DNA from: Rhizobium deserti
Lineage (GTDB): Bacteria > Pseudomonadota > Alphaproteobacteria > Rhizobiales > Rhizobiaceae
Length of the DNA: 64,000 nucleotides
Direction: 5' to 3'
Assembly (NCBI RefSeq): GCF_004358025.1
Contig: NZ_SMTL01000001.1
Span: forward strand, 806,001 to 870,000
Shown: piece by piece, positions 1-8,958 of the stretch
How the letters are laid out: each line of letters begins with the position of its first letter
Position numbering within the stretch: the stretch's first letter is position 1
The notes under the pieces: generated by a model
Told to the model about the DNA's origin: nothing
The model's input: the letters and a program-made list of their open reading frames with translations, nothing else
Database searches by the model: none
Program-made: the position numbers and the translations under genes

Positions 1-1465
1 AGCCTGAGGTTTCCATCAGGCCCACACGGTCACGCACCGCCCTTGCCTCCTTTCCGACCGCTTCGAAATCCGTGGACCGGCGCCAGGAGAATTTGTCCTC
101 CACCCCTTCCGGCGCAAACCATAGTGGCGTTTCCAACCCGTAGGATGCGCCAAACACGGCGCCGGCGGCCTTGAGCTTGTCGTAGATCGGCGTCGTCAGC
201 AGCGGTCGTGCCGCCGGCAGTTCCTCATTGGGATAGCGGATCGAGAAGCGGCGGGAATAGTTTTCGCGCACCTTGGCATTGGTATAGGCGAGCGTTGCAT
301 AGTCGCCGTATCGGCAGACGTCCATGGCGAAGACGTCGAAGCCCGGATCACCGTTGATGATCCATTGCGCCAGCGCCAGCCCGACACCGCCGCCCTGGCT
401 GAAGCCGGCCATCACGGCGCAGGCCGACCAGAAATTCGTCATGCCGCGCACCGGGCCCACGAGAGGGTTTCCGTCCGGGGAGAAGGTGAAGGGCCCGTTG
501 ATGATTTTCCTGATGCCGGCATTGTTGAAGGCCGGGAAATGCCGGAAGCCAACCTCAAGCTCGTTGGTGATGCGCTCTAGGTCCTCGGCCAGCAGTTCGT
601 GGCCGAAATCCCACGGCGTCTCGATCGGCGACCAGGGTCGGCAATCCTTCTCGTAGGTGCCCATCAGCATGCCATTGCGTTCCTGGCGAATGTAGATCTC
701 GCCGTCGAAATCGACGCAGTGCATCAGCTCCCTGCCGCGGCTCTGGTTGAATTTGATCACCTCCGGCATGTCCTCGGTGATCAGATACATGTGCTCCATG
801 GCCAGCACCGGCAGTTCCAGCCCGACCATGCGCCCCACTTCGCGAGCCCACAGGCCTGCGGCATTGACGACATGCTCGCAGTGGATCTCGCCCTTGTCTG
901 TGATGACCCGCCAGGTGCCGTCCTCCAGCTGCACGAGATCCTCGACCTTGGTGTGAAGGTAGATTTCCGCGCCATTCTTCTTGGCCGATTTCGCATAGGC
1001 ATGCGTCGTGCCGTAGGGATCGAGATGCCCTTCATGCGGGTCGAAGACGGCGCCAACGAATTGCGACGGATCGAGAAGCGGCATCATGTCGTGGGCTTCT
1101 TCGGCAGAAATCAGCCGTGCTTCGCCGCCGGCATATTTGCCCTTGGCGAGCAGCGATTTCATCCAGTCGAACCGCTCGTGGGTCGCGGCCAGCATGAGCC
1201 CCGAGGTCATATGCAGGCCGATGTCCTGGCCCGAATAATCCTCGATCTCCTTGTAAAGGTCGACCGTGTATTTCTGCAGCTTGGCGACGTTCGGGTCGCC
1301 GTTGATCGTGTGCATGCCGCCGGCTGCATGCCAGGTTGAACCGGAGGTCAGTTCCGACCTCTCGACCAGCACCACGTCGGTCCAGCCGAACTTGGTGAGA
1401 TGATAGAGGACGGAGCATCCGACGACACCGCCGCCGATGACGACGACCTGGGCATGGCTCTTCAT
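1..1465 (-). CDS. FAD-dependent dimethylglycine/sarcosine dehydrogenase-like protein, C-terminus cut by window edge
   Basis: About 487 codons are present. The gene starts at an ATG (1465) and runs off the left edge without a stop. The N-terminus carries a Rossmann FAD motif (VVVIGGGVVGCSVLYHL), followed by a DAO-type oxidoreductase domain. The last visible residues (VGLMETSG) look like the start of a GcvT aminomethyltransferase domain. This DAO-plus-GcvT layout is that of dimethylglycine and sarcosine dehydrogenases, which demethylate methylated glycines and pass the one-carbon unit to tetrahydrofolate. The nearby soxBDAG operon supports a role in choline/betaine breakdown. The exact substrate cannot be read from the fragment. 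Confidence 0.8.
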   Translation of the reverse strand, partial: MKSHAQVVVIGGGVVGCSVLYHLTKFGWTDVVLVERSELTSGSTWHAAGGMHTINGDPNVAKLQKYTVDLYKEIEDYSGQDIGLHMTSGLMLAATHERFDWMKSLLAKGKYAGGEARLISAEEAHDMMPLLDPSQFVGAVFDPHEGHLDPYGTTHAYAKSAKKNGAEIYLHTKVEDLVQLEDGTWRVITDKGEIHCEHVVNAAGLWAREVGRMVGLELPVLAMEHMYLITEDMPEVIKFNQSRGRELMHCVDFDGEIYIRQERNGMLMGTYEKDCRPWSPIETPWDFGHELLAEDLERITNELEVGFRHFPAFNNAGIRKIINGPFTFSPDGNPLVGPVRGMTNFWSACAVMAGFSQGGGVGLALAQWIINGDPGFDVFAMDVCRYGDYATLAYTNAKVRENYSRRFSIRYPNEELPAARPLLTTPIYDKLKAAGAVFGASYGLETPLWFAPEGVEDKFSWRRSTDFEAVGKEARAVRDRVGLMETSG

Positions 1466-1700
1466 TCGAATTCTCCGGTCGAGTACGGTAAGATCGCAAG
1501 GAACCTAGAGCCTCCTGCGTAAGCCCAATAGGCTATTCTGCGAAGCCGGATTTGTCGTTTCCGACATAGTCAGTGTTCGGTTCGCGCCACTTGGGAGATT
1601 GACTGACCGAAGGAACCGACTTTATCCGAGGGCGCCCGAAACTTGTTTCACAAACCTCGCGTATCATCTGCATGACCGCCAGCGAACAGGGATTGGCACA

Positions 1701-1967
1701 ATGACAAGCGTTCAGAAATTTGACCACTTGGTCGGCAGCGTCCTGAGCATGGTCCGTGACGCGACGCCGAGAAAGACGATCGAATTCGGCGTCATCCATG
1801 GCTTCTGCCGTGAATTTGCCGAAGAGCTGGCTCCTGACCTAGTCGATATCCTGAACAGGGTCGAAGGGCTGGAAAGCCTCGTGCCTGCGCTTGAACGGCG
1901 ACCGGATCTCGTGGTCGCCGCGTCAGAAGAAAAGTCGCTCTGGTATTTCGTGCGGGAAAAGTACTGA
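1701..1967 (+). CDS. Small hypothetical protein (88 aa)
   Basis: I do not recognise the family. The chosen ATG (1701) follows a weak purine stretch (AGGGA). An upstream in-frame ATG at 1599 would add 34 residues of unlikely composition. The protein is soluble-looking, mixed alpha-helical and acidic in its second half (EFAEELAPDLVDILNRVEG), with no signal peptide or membrane segment. It lies alone on the plus strand between two minus-strand amine-oxidation genes and ends 4 bases before the soxG stop, so the two converge tightly. Confidence 0.5.
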   Translation: MTSVQKFDHLVGSVLSMVRDATPRKTIEFGVIHGFCREFAEELAPDLVDILNRVEGLESLVPALERRPDLVVAASEEKSLWYFVREKY

Positions 1968-1971
1968 AGCC

Positions 1972-2535
1972 TCAGGCGTCCAAGAACGACGCCGTCAGGG
2001 CATGCTCGCGGCCCATCTCCGTAAGCTCCTCGAAGACGGAGCCTGCAAAGGAGCGCGGCACAATAATCTCAAACGTGTCGGCACCGGTCCGGGCGAGATT
2101 AGCGACGACGTGACAGCACATCATGTTCGCCGACTGGCCTTCGGCAAACACGTCCGGGTGCAGATCAACCGCGACGCATTTGGCCAGGATCCTGCGAACG
2201 CTCGGGCCGGCAATCGCCATCAGCACCTTGCCATCGCTTTGCTCCGCAAGCGAGACACCAGGTATAGCTGAAAGCTGCGCAGCAACATGCTCGGCGCCCG
2301 CCGTCTGCGACACGGCCAGCCATTCCGATGGGCCACAGGCCCGGATAGCAATATCCTCAGCCTTCGCCAGCGCCTCCCTGACCTGCCCCTCGCGGCCGGC
2401 ATGCGCCAGAACCGAGAAGATCACCGGGCGCCGGACAACCGAGAGATGGTTCGGGTTCGCGCCGCCGTGAAAACCGAGGATGTGATCTTCGAGGACATGC
2501 CGGTGAAGGAGGTTGAGCGCCATCGTCATACTCAC
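1972..2535 (-). CDS. soxG: Sarcosine oxidase subunit gamma
   Basis: The product is 187 aa and resembles the SoxG family, which is related to the GcvT fold. It is the fourth subunit of heterotetrameric sarcosine oxidase, which converts sarcosine, O2 and tetrahydrofolate to glycine, H2O2 and 5,10-methylene-THF. It is last in the soxB-D-A-G order. Its GTG (2535) overlaps the soxA stop in a GTGA arrangement, which suggests translational coupling. In-frame ATGs at 2529 and 2523 are alternative starts and no strong ribosome-binding site separates the three. Confidence 0.88.
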   Translation of the reverse strand: MSMTMALNLLHRHVLEDHILGFHGGANPNHLSVVRRPVIFSVLAHAGREGQVREALAKAEDIAIRACGPSEWLAVSQTAGAEHVAAQLSAIPGVSLAEQSDGKVLMAIAGPSVRRILAKCVAVDLHPDVFAEGQSANMMCCHVVANLARTGADTFEIIVPRSFAGSVFEELTEMGREHALTASFLDA

Positions 2536-5489
2536 AGATGAAGTCTAGTGTTGTCGGGGTCGAAGAAGACCGGCTGGCAGACCTCCGCCGGCACTTCCGC
2601 ACCGCGCAAGGCGTCCCAGACCACAATATGCTCGCCGGTTCGCTCACGGCCGGACTTCAGCATGGCCAGCGCAATAAAGCCGCCGAGCGTCGGTGAAAAG
2701 CAGGCGGACGAGACGAAGCCCTGATCGTTTGCCAGGGACGGCTTGGCATTTTCCTTGAGCAGATGCGCGCCCGCCTTGATCTCCTTGTCTGCTTCGACAG
2801 GCTTCAGGCCGACGAGTTGCAGCCGGTCGGCGGCCGTCAGGCCAAACCGGGTGGAAAGCCGCTTGCCGATGAAGTCGGCCTTCTGCATCGCCATCATTTT
2901 GCCAAGCCCGACATCGTCGGCGGTGGTGCGACCATCGAGTTCATTATGGGTGACGAAGCCCTTTTCGATGCGCAGGACGTTCAGCGCCTCGACGCCATAG
3001 GCGCAGATCGCTTCTTCACGGCCGGCCTCCATAATCGCATCGGCCACAGCCTCACCGTAGCCTGCCGGCACGGCGAGCTCATAGGCTAGCTCACCCGAGA
3101 AGGAGATGCGGAAGAGACGCGCCTTCAGGCCGCCGCGTAGCGTCACCGTCCGCACTGCGAGAAATGAAAAAGCGACATTCGAGATGTCGTCCTCGACGAT
3201 CCGGCTCAAGATGATGCGGGCTTTCGGACCTGCCAGCGACATCTGCGCCCATTCATCGGTGACGAATACGAAGCGCACGTCCAGCTCCGGCCAGAAGGTC
3301 TGGGCACAGAATTCCAGATGCGCCATGACTTCCGCCGCATAGGCGGTCGTTGTTGTCATCACGTAATGCTGCTCGGAAAGGCGGCTGGTCGTTCCGTCGT
3401 CGAAGACGATGCCGTCCTCGCGCAGCATCAAGCCATAGCGTGCCTTGCCGACCGGCAGCTTCAGAAAGCCGTTGCAATAGACGCGGTTGAGAAATTCTGC
3501 CGCACCGGCGCCGAAGATTTCGATCTTGCCGAGCGTCGACACGTCGCAAAGGCCGGCATTGGCCCGCACGTTCAGCACTTCGCGGTCGACGCTGTCTCGC
3601 CAGGTTTTCTCGCCTTCTTTCGCAAACCAAGCCGAACGATACCAGAGACCGGATTCCACGAAAGTGGCGCCGTTCTTCTTGGCCCAGCCATGTAGCGGCG
3701 ATGTCCGGACAGGTGCAGCATGCTCGCCACGGGCGGCACCGGCAAGCGCCCCGAAGGACACCGGCGTATAGAACGGTCGGAAGGTGGTCGTGCCGATCTC
3801 GGCCGGGGAAACACCGCGCATGCCAGCGACGATCCCGGCCGTGTTGACATTGCCGAGCTTGCCCTGGTCGGTCGCCATGCCTGATGTCGTGTAGCGCTTT
3901 GTATGCTCGATATGCCGGAACCCCTCGCGTTGGGCGATGCCGAGATCGCCCACATGCACATCGTTCTGGAAGTCGACAAAAGCCTTGTCCTTGGCTCCGG
4001 GCACATACCAGACGGGTGCGAAGGACGGATCATATTCCCCTTCGACCTCCGGAAGGGTCGCTTGATACGCTGAGAAACCGAGCTCGCCCATCATTGCCGC
4101 AGCCTTGGCCGCGCCGTCACGCAGGCAGGCATAGATCGTGTCCGCTCCATGGGCGCCACCGGCGGCGACGAAAGCGCCACCCACATTCGGAGCCATGAAG
4201 GCCTGCTTCTCCTCCGACCAGATAGGTTTGGCGCCACGCTGGCACATCAGATGCACGATGGGCGACCAGCCGCCGGACATGGCAAGCGCATCGCAATCGA
4301 TAACTTCCTGGAAGCCGGCCCGCTCGGCGATCAGGCTTTCGAGGCGATGACGGCCCTTAGTCGCGACCACCGCACCGTTGCGGATGACGCGAACGCCGTC
4401 GGGGCCCAAATCCGGCGCTTGTTGCCGAGCATCGATGATCGCCGTGACCTTGATCCCCCTCGCCGTTAGATCCGCTGCCGTGCGGTATCCGGAGCCGCCA
4501 TTGGTGAAGATCGCCAATCTGGAACCGACTGCGACCCCGTACCGGTTGAGATAGCTTCGCACCGCGCCGGCCGTCATCACGCCGGGCTTGTCATTGCCGC
4601 CGAAGACAAGCGGCCGTTCCTCGGCACCGGATGCGAGGATCGCCCGCTTGGCGACGATCCGCCAGAGCCGCTCCATAGGCAGGTCCGGCGACGGGGATGC
4701 GACGTGCTTCTGCACCCGCTCGACCGCGCCGAACACCATGTCGTCATACCAGCCAAAGACGGTGGTGCGCGGCATCAAGGTGACGTTCGGCAGCGATGCC
4801 AGTTCCTCGATCGTCCTCTTAGCGAACTCCGAGGCCGGTGTCTCGCCTATTGCGACGTTCTCCGACAGCAGCGAGCCACCGAGCGTAAAACTCTCGTCGG
4901 CCAGGATGACCCGTGCCCCGGAACGGCCCGCGACAAGCGCGGCCATCAGCCCGGCAGGACCGGCACCGATCACCAGAAGGTCGCAATGCGCCCAGCACTT
5001 TTCATAGCGGTCGGGATCGGGCTGCAGCACAAGCTTGCCGAGGCCGGCGGCACGGCGGATCAGCGGCTCGTAAAGCTTCTCCCAGAAGCTCGCTGGCCAC
5101 ATGAAGGTCTTGTAGTAGAAGCCGGCGCCGAGAAACGGCGACAGGAGGCCGTTGACGGCTCCGATATCCGTCTTCAACGACGGCCAGCGGTTCTGGCTGG
5201 TCGTGACAAGCCCATCGTAGAGCTCGGTGACCGTGGCGCGGGCATTCGGTTCGGCGCGCAGGCCGCTGCCGATCGTCAGAAGCGCGTTCGGTTCCGACGA
5301 GCCGGCGGTTACGACACCGCGCGGCCGGTGGTATTTGAAACTGCGCGCCATCAGCATCTGGTCATTGGCCAGCAGCGCCGAGGCAACCGTGTCGCCATCC
5401 AGCCCCTTGAAGCTCTGGCCGTCGAAGGTGAAGGTCAGTGCCTGGGCACGGTTGATCGCGCCGCCGGCGTCGAGGCGGTAGGAGGTCAT
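2532..5489 (-). CDS. soxA: Sarcosine oxidase subunit alpha
   Basis: The product is 985 aa, close to the usual length for SoxA. The N-terminal ~100 residues match the ferredoxin-like SoxA domain (FKYHRPRGVVTAGSSEPNAL). A Rossmann nucleotide-binding motif follows (LLVIGAGPAGLMAALVAG), then an FAD/NAD pyridine-nucleotide oxidoreductase domain. The C-terminal ~380 residues are GcvT-like and bind tetrahydrofolate (ELDGRTTADDVGLGKM). The ATG at 5489 overlaps the soxD stop by 4 bases. An upstream extension to 5741 in the same frame runs antisense-like through soxD and was discarded. Confidence 0.95.
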   Translation of the reverse strand: MTSYRLDAGGAINRAQALTFTFDGQSFKGLDGDTVASALLANDQMLMARSFKYHRPRGVVTAGSSEPNALLTIGSGLRAEPNARATVTELYDGLVTTSQNRWPSLKTDIGAVNGLLSPFLGAGFYYKTFMWPASFWEKLYEPLIRRAAGLGKLVLQPDPDRYEKCWAHCDLLVIGAGPAGLMAALVAGRSGARVILADESFTLGGSLLSENVAIGETPASEFAKRTIEELASLPNVTLMPRTTVFGWYDDMVFGAVERVQKHVASPSPDLPMERLWRIVAKRAILASGAEERPLVFGGNDKPGVMTAGAVRSYLNRYGVAVGSRLAIFTNGGSGYRTAADLTARGIKVTAIIDARQQAPDLGPDGVRVIRNGAVVATKGRHRLESLIAERAGFQEVIDCDALAMSGGWSPIVHLMCQRGAKPIWSEEKQAFMAPNVGGAFVAAGGAHGADTIYACLRDGAAKAAAMMGELGFSAYQATLPEVEGEYDPSFAPVWYVPGAKDKAFVDFQNDVHVGDLGIAQREGFRHIEHTKRYTTSGMATDQGKLGNVNTAGIVAGMRGVSPAEIGTTTFRPFYTPVSFGALAGAARGEHAAPVRTSPLHGWAKKNGATFVESGLWYRSAWFAKEGEKTWRDSVDREVLNVRANAGLCDVSTLGKIEIFGAGAAEFLNRVYCNGFLKLPVGKARYGLMLREDGIVFDDGTTSRLSEQHYVMTTTTAYAAEVMAHLEFCAQTFWPELDVRFVFVTDEWAQMSLAGPKARIILSRIVEDDISNVAFSFLAVRTVTLRGGLKARLFRISFSGELAYELAVPAGYGEAVADAIMEAGREEAICAYGVEALNVLRIEKGFVTHNELDGRTTADDVGLGKMMAMQKADFIGKRLSTRFGLTAADRLQLVGLKPVEADKEIKAGAHLLKENAKPSLANDQGFVSSACFSPTLGGFIALAMLKSGRERTGEHIVVWDALRGAEVPAEVCQPVFFDPDNTRLHL

Positions 5490-5767
5490 TCGCCAGCCTC
5501 CGCCGTCAGGTGATCCGTCGCATCGGTTACCCCGAATACCTCGTGGGTCAGGTTGTCGCGATCGACCACCAGCCAGCGCCGGCACCCGGCCGCGTGATGC
5601 CAATATTCCTCGTAGCGCCCCTTCGGGTTGTCGCGCACGTAAACATAGCGATGCCATACCTCGTCGCGCGCAGCCGGTGACGGACGCCGTGGGGCTGCCG
5701 CTCCGCGGATGGAGAACTCTTCCTTCGGTCTGGTTCCGCAATGCGGACAGGTGATCAGGCTTGCCAT
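5486..5767 (-). CDS. soxD: Sarcosine oxidase subunit delta
   Basis: This is a 93-aa zinc-binding subunit. It has the N-terminal CPHCGTR motif and later an HHAAGCRRW segment that supplies the remaining metal ligands, plus the typical RDNPKGRYEEYW core. I chose the ATG at 5767. A TTG two codons upstream is possible but less likely. It sits 10 bases after the soxB stop and overlaps soxA by 4 bases, so it is an internal gene of the operon. Confidence 0.93.
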   Translation of the reverse strand: MASLITCPHCGTRPKEEFSIRGAAAPRRPSPAARDEVWHRYVYVRDNPKGRYEEYWHHAAGCRRWLVVDRDNLTHEVFGVTDATDHLTAEAGE

Positions 5768-5777
5768 CGTCAATATC

Positions 5778-7028
5778 TCAATGAAGGTTCGGCTGCGGGC
5801 CTTTACCCGCTTCGTCGATCATGTAACCGCGCTCGAACCGGTCGAGCCGCATGAAGCGCGCCACATGATGCGGCTCGTTCCTGGCGATCAGATGGGCAAA
5901 GCAGAAACCGGAAGCCGGGGTCGCCTTGAAGCCGCCATAGCACCAGCCGCAATTGAGGTAGAGATTGTCGATCGGCGTCCGGTCGATGATCGGCGAGCCG
6001 TCCATCGACATGTCCATAACGCCCGCCCAGGCCCGCAGCACCTTGGCGCGCGACAGGCCGGGGATCATCGTGACCCCCTCCTCCATCGTATGCTCCACCG
6101 TCTGCAGATTGCCGCGCTGCGCATAGGAGGAATAGAAGTCCAGTCCGGCACCGAACACCAGGCCGCCCTTGTCGGACTGGGAAATGTAGAAATGCCCGGC
6201 GCCATAGGTGATGACATGGTCGATCACCGGCTTCAGCCCCTCTGAGACAAAGGCCTGCAGCACATGCGTCTCGATCGGCAGGTCGAGATCGGCCATACGT
6301 CCGACCGTCGTCGTGTTGCCGGCCGCCGCCAGTGCCAGCTTGCTGCAGCCGATAAAGCCCTTCGTCGTCTCGACGCCGACGACCACTCCATTCTCGCGGC
6401 GGATTCCCGTTACCTCGCAATGCTGGATGACGTCGACGCCACGCTGATCGGCGCCGCGGGCATAGCCCCAGGCGACGGCATCATGACGAACTGTGCCGCC
6501 GCGCTTTTGGTAAAGCCCGCCCAAGATCGGGAAGCGCGCATGATCGAAGTTCAGATAGGGCATCATCCGCCGCACCTGCTCGCGGTCGAGCAGTTCGGCG
6601 TCGACCCCGTGCATGCGCATGCCATTGCCGCGGCGTGCATAGTCGTCGCGCTGGCTATCGGAATGGAACAGGGTGACGATGCCGCGTTGCGATACCATGG
6701 CGTTGTAGTTGAAGTCTTTTTCCAGCCCTTCCCAAAGCTGCAGCGACAGTTCGTAGAACGGGTTATTGCCCTCGAGCAGGTAGTTCGAGCGAATGATCGT
6801 CGTGTTGCGCCCGACATTGCCGGAGCCGATATAGCCCTTTTCCAGCACCGCGACATTGGTGATGCCGAATTCCTTGGCGAGATAATAGGCCGTCGAAAGG
6901 CCATGCCCGCCGCCGCCGATAATGATCACGTCATAATGCGTTTTCGGTTGCGGTTCACGCCATGCCGGCGTCCATAACCGGTTGCCGGAAAATGCCTGCT
7001 TGAAGATGGAATATGCCGAATAGCGCAT
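5778..7028 (-). CDS. soxB: Sarcosine oxidase subunit beta
   Basis: The product is 416 aa, the normal SoxB length. It begins MRYSAYSIFKQAFSGN, with an FAD motif (DVIIIGGGGHGLSTAYYLA) and a DAO-family fold. SoxB carries the noncovalent FAD and the covalent FMN at the interface with SoxA, and oxidises the N-methyl group of sarcosine. It is the first gene of the operon, so its promoter must lie in 7029-7277. An in-frame upstream extension exists but has no recognisable protein character. Confidence 0.95.
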   Translation of the reverse strand: MRYSAYSIFKQAFSGNRLWTPAWREPQPKTHYDVIIIGGGGHGLSTAYYLAKEFGITNVAVLEKGYIGSGNVGRNTTIIRSNYLLEGNNPFYELSLQLWEGLEKDFNYNAMVSQRGIVTLFHSDSQRDDYARRGNGMRMHGVDAELLDREQVRRMMPYLNFDHARFPILGGLYQKRGGTVRHDAVAWGYARGADQRGVDVIQHCEVTGIRRENGVVVGVETTKGFIGCSKLALAAAGNTTTVGRMADLDLPIETHVLQAFVSEGLKPVIDHVITYGAGHFYISQSDKGGLVFGAGLDFYSSYAQRGNLQTVEHTMEEGVTMIPGLSRAKVLRAWAGVMDMSMDGSPIIDRTPIDNLYLNCGWCYGGFKATPASGFCFAHLIARNEPHHVARFMRLDRFERGYMIDEAGKGPQPNLH

Positions 7029-7277
7029 GCGCCCGTCCCGTTCACTGCCGATGGCACATTCGCATATGCGGGAGAAAGAACAAGCGCATTCAGGACATCC
7101 ACAGGCCCGATTGCGACAGCCCCCGACAACCGGGCGCAAACCTTGCGACGTGGCAACGGCAGGCGCTAATGGGGATGTTTTACCCGTGTGGGTCCATATG
7201 GCCCAATGGTTTAGCTCATTCTGCCTCCCCGCCTCTGTCAGCGGCTGTAGACTTGCGCGATCGAACAGGAGCGAACC

Positions 7278-8306
7278 ATGAGCGACACGACCGCCAATCT
7301 GAACATGCCCTTCATTCTGCCGTCCCAGGCGCAGAAACACGTCACGCACAACGAGGCGCTGCTGCGGCTCGATGCTCTCGTCCATCTAACTGTTGTCGCC
7401 GAGCAGGCTGAGCCTCCGGTGTCGGCGGTGGAAGGCAGCTGCTATCTCGTTGCGGGCTCTCCCGCCGGCCTCTGGACCGGCAAGCAGGGCTGCATCGCCG
7501 CCTGGCAGGACGGCGCCTGGAGTTTCAGCCGACCAAAGGTCGGATGGCGTGTTTGGTTCATAAGCAGCGCAAGACTGAAGGTCTTCACCGGGTCGAGCTG
7601 GCAGGACATTCCCCTGCCCCAGGAAGCGAGCTTCGACCGGTTGGGGGTCGGCGCCGCACCGGACAACACCAACCGCTTCGTCCTGTCTTCGCCAGCAAGC
7701 CTTTTCAATCATGCCGGCAATGGTCACCAGGTCAAGGTCAACAAGGCATCGGCTTCCGACACCGCATCCCTTCTCTTCCAGTCGAACTGGACGGGGCACG
7801 CGGAAATGGGGCTGGCCGGCAACAACGAATTTTCCATCAAGGTCAGCGATGGAGCCAACTGGAAGACGGCGCTGGCATTGACGGGAGCCGGACATGTCTC
7901 GCGGCCGAACCAGCCGACGGCACGAGCCTATCGCACCGGCACAAGTTTTTCGCCAACGCCCGGGCAGCAAAGCGGCTTTACGACGCTCGCTTTCAACCAG
8001 GGAGGCTTCGCACTTGGAGCTACAGCGGCCAATAGCGGCAATGCCTTAACCATCCCGGCATCCGGCCTCTACCTCGTCGCACTCAACATCGTCCTTCAGG
8101 CTTCATCGGCGCATGAAGTCACACTGCTCTTGAACGGCTCTCAAATCCTCTTGTCAGTTAGCGGGCCATCCGGCGATATGCAGACACGCTCGGCGAGCGG
8201 CGTGTTCTTCTTCTTTGCCGGCAACGCGCTGACGCTCGGGCATAGCGGCACAGTGCAGATCCAGACCGGCAGCGGCAAGACTGAGCTCTCTCTCGCCATG
8301 CTCTGA
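7278..8306 (+). CDS. DUF2793 domain protein (phage-tail/GTA-type)
   Basis: The product is 342 aa, starting at an ATG preceded by AGGAGCG. The N-terminal ~110 residues match DUF2793 (MPFILPSQAQKHVTHNEALL, then a Trp-rich WQDGAWSF core), a domain found on alphaproteobacterial phage and gene-transfer-agent tail or host-binding proteins. The remainder is Ser/Thr/Asn/Gly-rich and beta-strand-like, as expected for an adhesive or fibre domain. It stands alone: no other phage gene is visible within 7 kb on either side. It diverges from soxB. The function is inferred from the family only. Confidence 0.75.
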   Translation: MSDTTANLNMPFILPSQAQKHVTHNEALLRLDALVHLTVVAEQAEPPVSAVEGSCYLVAGSPAGLWTGKQGCIAAWQDGAWSFSRPKVGWRVWFISSARLKVFTGSSWQDIPLPQEASFDRLGVGAAPDNTNRFVLSSPASLFNHAGNGHQVKVNKASASDTASLLFQSNWTGHAEMGLAGNNEFSIKVSDGANWKTALALTGAGHVSRPNQPTARAYRTGTSFSPTPGQQSGFTTLAFNQGGFALGATAANSGNALTIPASGLYLVALNIVLQASSAHEVTLLLNGSQILLSVSGPSGDMQTRSASGVFFFFAGNALTLGHSGTVQIQTGSGKTELSLAML

Positions 8307-8528
8307 GGGAGCGATCTGCAGGTTTCCGCCGCCACCTAAAGGCAAATTAGTGGCGGAAATTTGCGCCAGCCTGTGCATTTTCGATACGGGCCAGTCGTGG
8401 TCGAAGGGCTCACGATCGTGATGCGGCAGCGTTTTCAGCCGCTGAAGCCCCCGGAAACCCACGCTATTCCATCGAATCACCGGCAAATTACATCCTTTGC
8501 GCGTCCGGCCACAAATGGTGCTCCCCAT

Positions 8529-8543
8529 TTAGTCAAATGTTAA
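8529..8543. promoter_or_regulatory. Candidate CtrA box upstream of sciP
   Basis: TTAG-N7-TTAA, one mismatch from the CtrA consensus TTAA-N7-TTAA, 52 bases before the sciP ATG. GANTC sites lie at 8474-8478 and 8588-8592. CtrA activation of sciP is known in Caulobacter; use of this particular site is inferred. Confidence 0.5.
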
Positions 8544-8594
8544 AACTGCGGGGCTAGGCTGCGGGACGTGGTCTTGTGTTGTGTAGAGAGTCCA

Positions 8595-8870
8595 ATGACC
8601 GAAATGATACGTCCCCGAGTGAAATATGTCATCGGCCCCGATGGCAGCCCCCTGACGATTGCGGATCTGCCGCCGGCCAATACGCGCCGCTGGGTCATCC
8701 GCCGTAAGGCAGAGGTTGTCGCGGCTGTGCGCGGTGGCTTGTTGAGCTTGGAAGAAGCCTGTGAGCGTTACACGCTCACAGTCGAAGAATTCCTATCCTG
8801 GCAGGCCTCGATCAACGACCATGGCCTGGCAGGCCTGCGCACGACGCGAATTCAGCAGTACCGCCACTAG
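8595..8870 (+). CDS. sciP: SciP, CtrA inhibitory protein (DUF1153)
   Basis: This 91-aa protein matches the DUF1153/SciP family almost end to end (IRPRVKYVIGPDGSPL, RRWVIRRKAEVVAAVRGGL, EEACERYTLTVEEFLSWQ). It is a small helix-turn-helix protein that in Caulobacter binds CtrA or CtrA promoters and represses CtrA-activated transcription after division starts. I chose ATG 8595, which begins MTEMIRPR as in homologues, rather than the ATG nine codons upstream. It lies 1.8 kb from ctrA itself, has a CtrA-box-like site in its promoter, and is followed by a strong terminator. Confidence 0.92.
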   Translation: MTEMIRPRVKYVIGPDGSPLTIADLPPANTRRWVIRRKAEVVAAVRGGLLSLEEACERYTLTVEEFLSWQASINDHGLAGLRTTRIQQYRH

Positions 8871-8899
8871 GCGACATCCGCGGGTAGACCGTCTCCCAC

Positions 8900-8941
8900 A
8901 AAGGTGCCCTCGTCATATGACGCAGCGGGCACCTTTCGCTT
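8900..8941. terminator. Terminator between sciP and the convergent pqiA-like gene
   Basis: A 10-bp perfect stem (AAAGGTGCCC at 8900-8909 with GGGCACCTTT at 8927-8936) flanks an inner 12-bp palindrome (CGTCATATGACG). AT-rich ends on both sides suit a bidirectional terminator for these convergent genes. Confidence 0.75.
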
Positions 8942-8958
8942 TGTCTGGATCACTCGTT

